Shown here piece after piece: positions 63,210 through 64,000 of a stretch of 64,000 nucleotides of DNA; within the stretch, counting starts at the first letter, position 1; each line of letters opens with the position of its first letter. The notes beneath the pieces are model-generated. The model worked only from the letters and a program-made list of their open reading frames with translations. It was not told where the DNA came from and made no database searches. Source of the stretch: G963663775 sp963664255. GTDB taxonomy: Bacteria > Bacillota > Clostridia > Oscillospirales > Butyricicoccaceae. The stretch covers positions 372,001 to 436,000 of the forward strand of contig OY760938.1 in NCBI GenBank assembly GCA_963664255.1. The letters are read 5' to 3'. Both the position numbers and the translations under genes were made by a program.

Positions 63210-64000
63210 ATGGGCTCAATTTGGGGCAATGCACTGAAAATATCAATTTTTGGAGAATCCCACGGCAATGGCATCGGCGTTGTCTTGGACGGTTTCCCTG
63301 CTGGCATCCCGTTTGATGAGGACTTTATTTTGGCGGAAATGGCACGCCGTGCGCCCGGAAAAAACAAGCAGTCAACCGCACGCAAAGAAGCCGATTTGCC
63401 GAAAATTCTGTCCGGCATTTATGAAGGCAAAACTGCTGGTTCGCCGATTTGTGCCGTCATTGAAAATACCGATACCCGCTCGGGCGACTACAAGAATTTT
63501 TCAGCACAGCCGCGCCCAGGGCACGCCGATTTTACGGGCGAAATTCGCTACAACGGCTGCAATGACCCGCGCGGCGGCGGACATTTTTCCGGTCGGTTGA
63601 CTGCACCGATGGTATTTGCTGGCGCGTTATGCAAGCTGTTTTTGGCATCCTGCGGTGTAACGGTCGGCTCTCACATCCAATCGATTGCACAAATCCAAGA
63701 TACGCCATTTGATGATGTGTCCATTGAAAAGGCACAACTGGCTGCTCTGCGCACACAGCATTATCCCATCATAAACCCTCGTGCAGAAGCGGCGATGCTT
63801 GCCGCGATTGAAGAAGCTCGCTTGGCGCAGGATTCTGTTGGTGGTGTCATTGAATGTGCGGCGATTGGTGTGCCTGTGGGTCTGGGCAACCCCATGCTTG
63901 ACACCGTCGAGGGACGCCTTGCCTCTTTGCTGTATGGCATCCCTGCGGTAAAGGGTGTAGAGTTCGGCGCAGGGTTTGGCTTTGCATCCATGCGCGGTTC
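63210..64000 (+). CDS. aroC: Chorismate synthase (3' end cut by window)
   Basis: AroC makes chorismate from EPSP and needs reduced FMN. The first 263 codons are present, starting GSIWGNALKISIFGESHGNGIGVVLDGFPAG, the family signature GESHG. RRAPGKNKQSTARKEAD, RPGHADFTGEIRYNG, and DPRGGGHFSGRLTAPMVFAGALCK also match. TAAGGAGG lies a few bases before the ATG at 63210. It is the third gene of the T-box-controlled operon; the C-terminus is beyond base 64000. Confidence 0.96.
   Translation, partial: MGSIWGNALKISIFGESHGNGIGVVLDGFPAGIPFDEDFILAEMARRAPGKNKQSTARKEADLPKILSGIYEGKTAGSPICAVIENTDTRSGDYKNFSAQPRPGHADFTGEIRYNGCNDPRGGGHFSGRLTAPMVFAGALCKLFLASCGVTVGSHIQSIAQIQDTPFDDVSIEKAQLAALRTQHYPIINPRAEAAMLAAIEEARLAQDSVGGVIECAAIGVPVGLGNPMLDTVEGRLASLLYGIPAVKGVEFGAGFGFASMRG

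Noticed and set aside
1..64000. tRNA or rRNA genes, insertion sequences, prophage or integrase genes
   Set aside because: I looked on both strands and saw no convincing examples; an exhaustive tRNA search was not possible by eye.

Overview
The window looks like chromosomal DNA of a spore-forming, anaerobic member of the Clostridia (Oscillospirales-like; inferred, no species assigned). Supporting signs are SpoIIID, SpmA/SpmB, an AbrB-type regulator, an anaerobic (early-cobalt) cobalamin pathway, a T-box leader, strong AGGAGG ribosome sites and frequent TTG/GTG starts.

Bases 1-17507 (minus strand) form one long cobalamin operon read right to left under a cobalamin riboswitch: cbiD-cbiL-cbiF-cbiG-hemA-cbiH-cbiJ/sirC-hemC-cobA/hemD-hemB-hemL-cbiET-cbiA-cobT-cobU-cobS-short cobU-like gene-cbiB (cut by the window edge). 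Almost every junction is a 1-14 bp overlap. It supplies tetrapyrrole from glutamyl-tRNA and carries it to cobalamin; cbiC, cbiP and a cobalt chelatase are not seen and may lie to the left.

Bases 17.7-35.4 kb hold ordinary chromosomal genes: a signal-less sugar-binding-like protein, an amino-acid permease, a ferredoxin/FMN-binding membrane protein, an NfeD/SPFH pair, a PLP lyase, an envelope sugar pair (wecB, tagO/wecA-like), trpS with an aminotransferase, a chemotaxis receptor, spmA/spmB, abrB and spoIIID. A MerR-type promoter with no visible regulator precedes a DUF2156-like gene at 35.8 kb.

Bases 37.3-56.6 kb are a complete type I-C CRISPR-Cas locus: cas3, then cas5c-cas8c-cas7c-cas4-cas1-cas2, then an array that I count as 168 repeats and 167 spacers (11.1 kb). 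Several spacer blocks are duplicated and one repeat variant is clustered near the distal end. The array abuts the 3' remnant of an SLH-domain gene.

The most notable find is in the 476-bp gap between cas3 and cas5c. A diverged, inverted single CRISPR repeat keeps the hairpin architecture and the 3' handle. It is preceded by an extended -10 box placed so that transcription would start at its first base. It is followed by a pseudo-spacer whose first 17 nt match the 5' leader of the cas5c operon, directly next to a TTC motif, the usual type I-C PAM. This is the expected layout of a crRNA-like guide that lets Cascade repress its own operon (CreR/CreA-like), here in a type I-C system.

Bases 56.6-64 kb hold a GAF-GGDEF-HD protein, a stand-alone condensation-domain protein, and a T-box-controlled shikimate operon aroF-aroB-aroC (aroC cut by the window edge).
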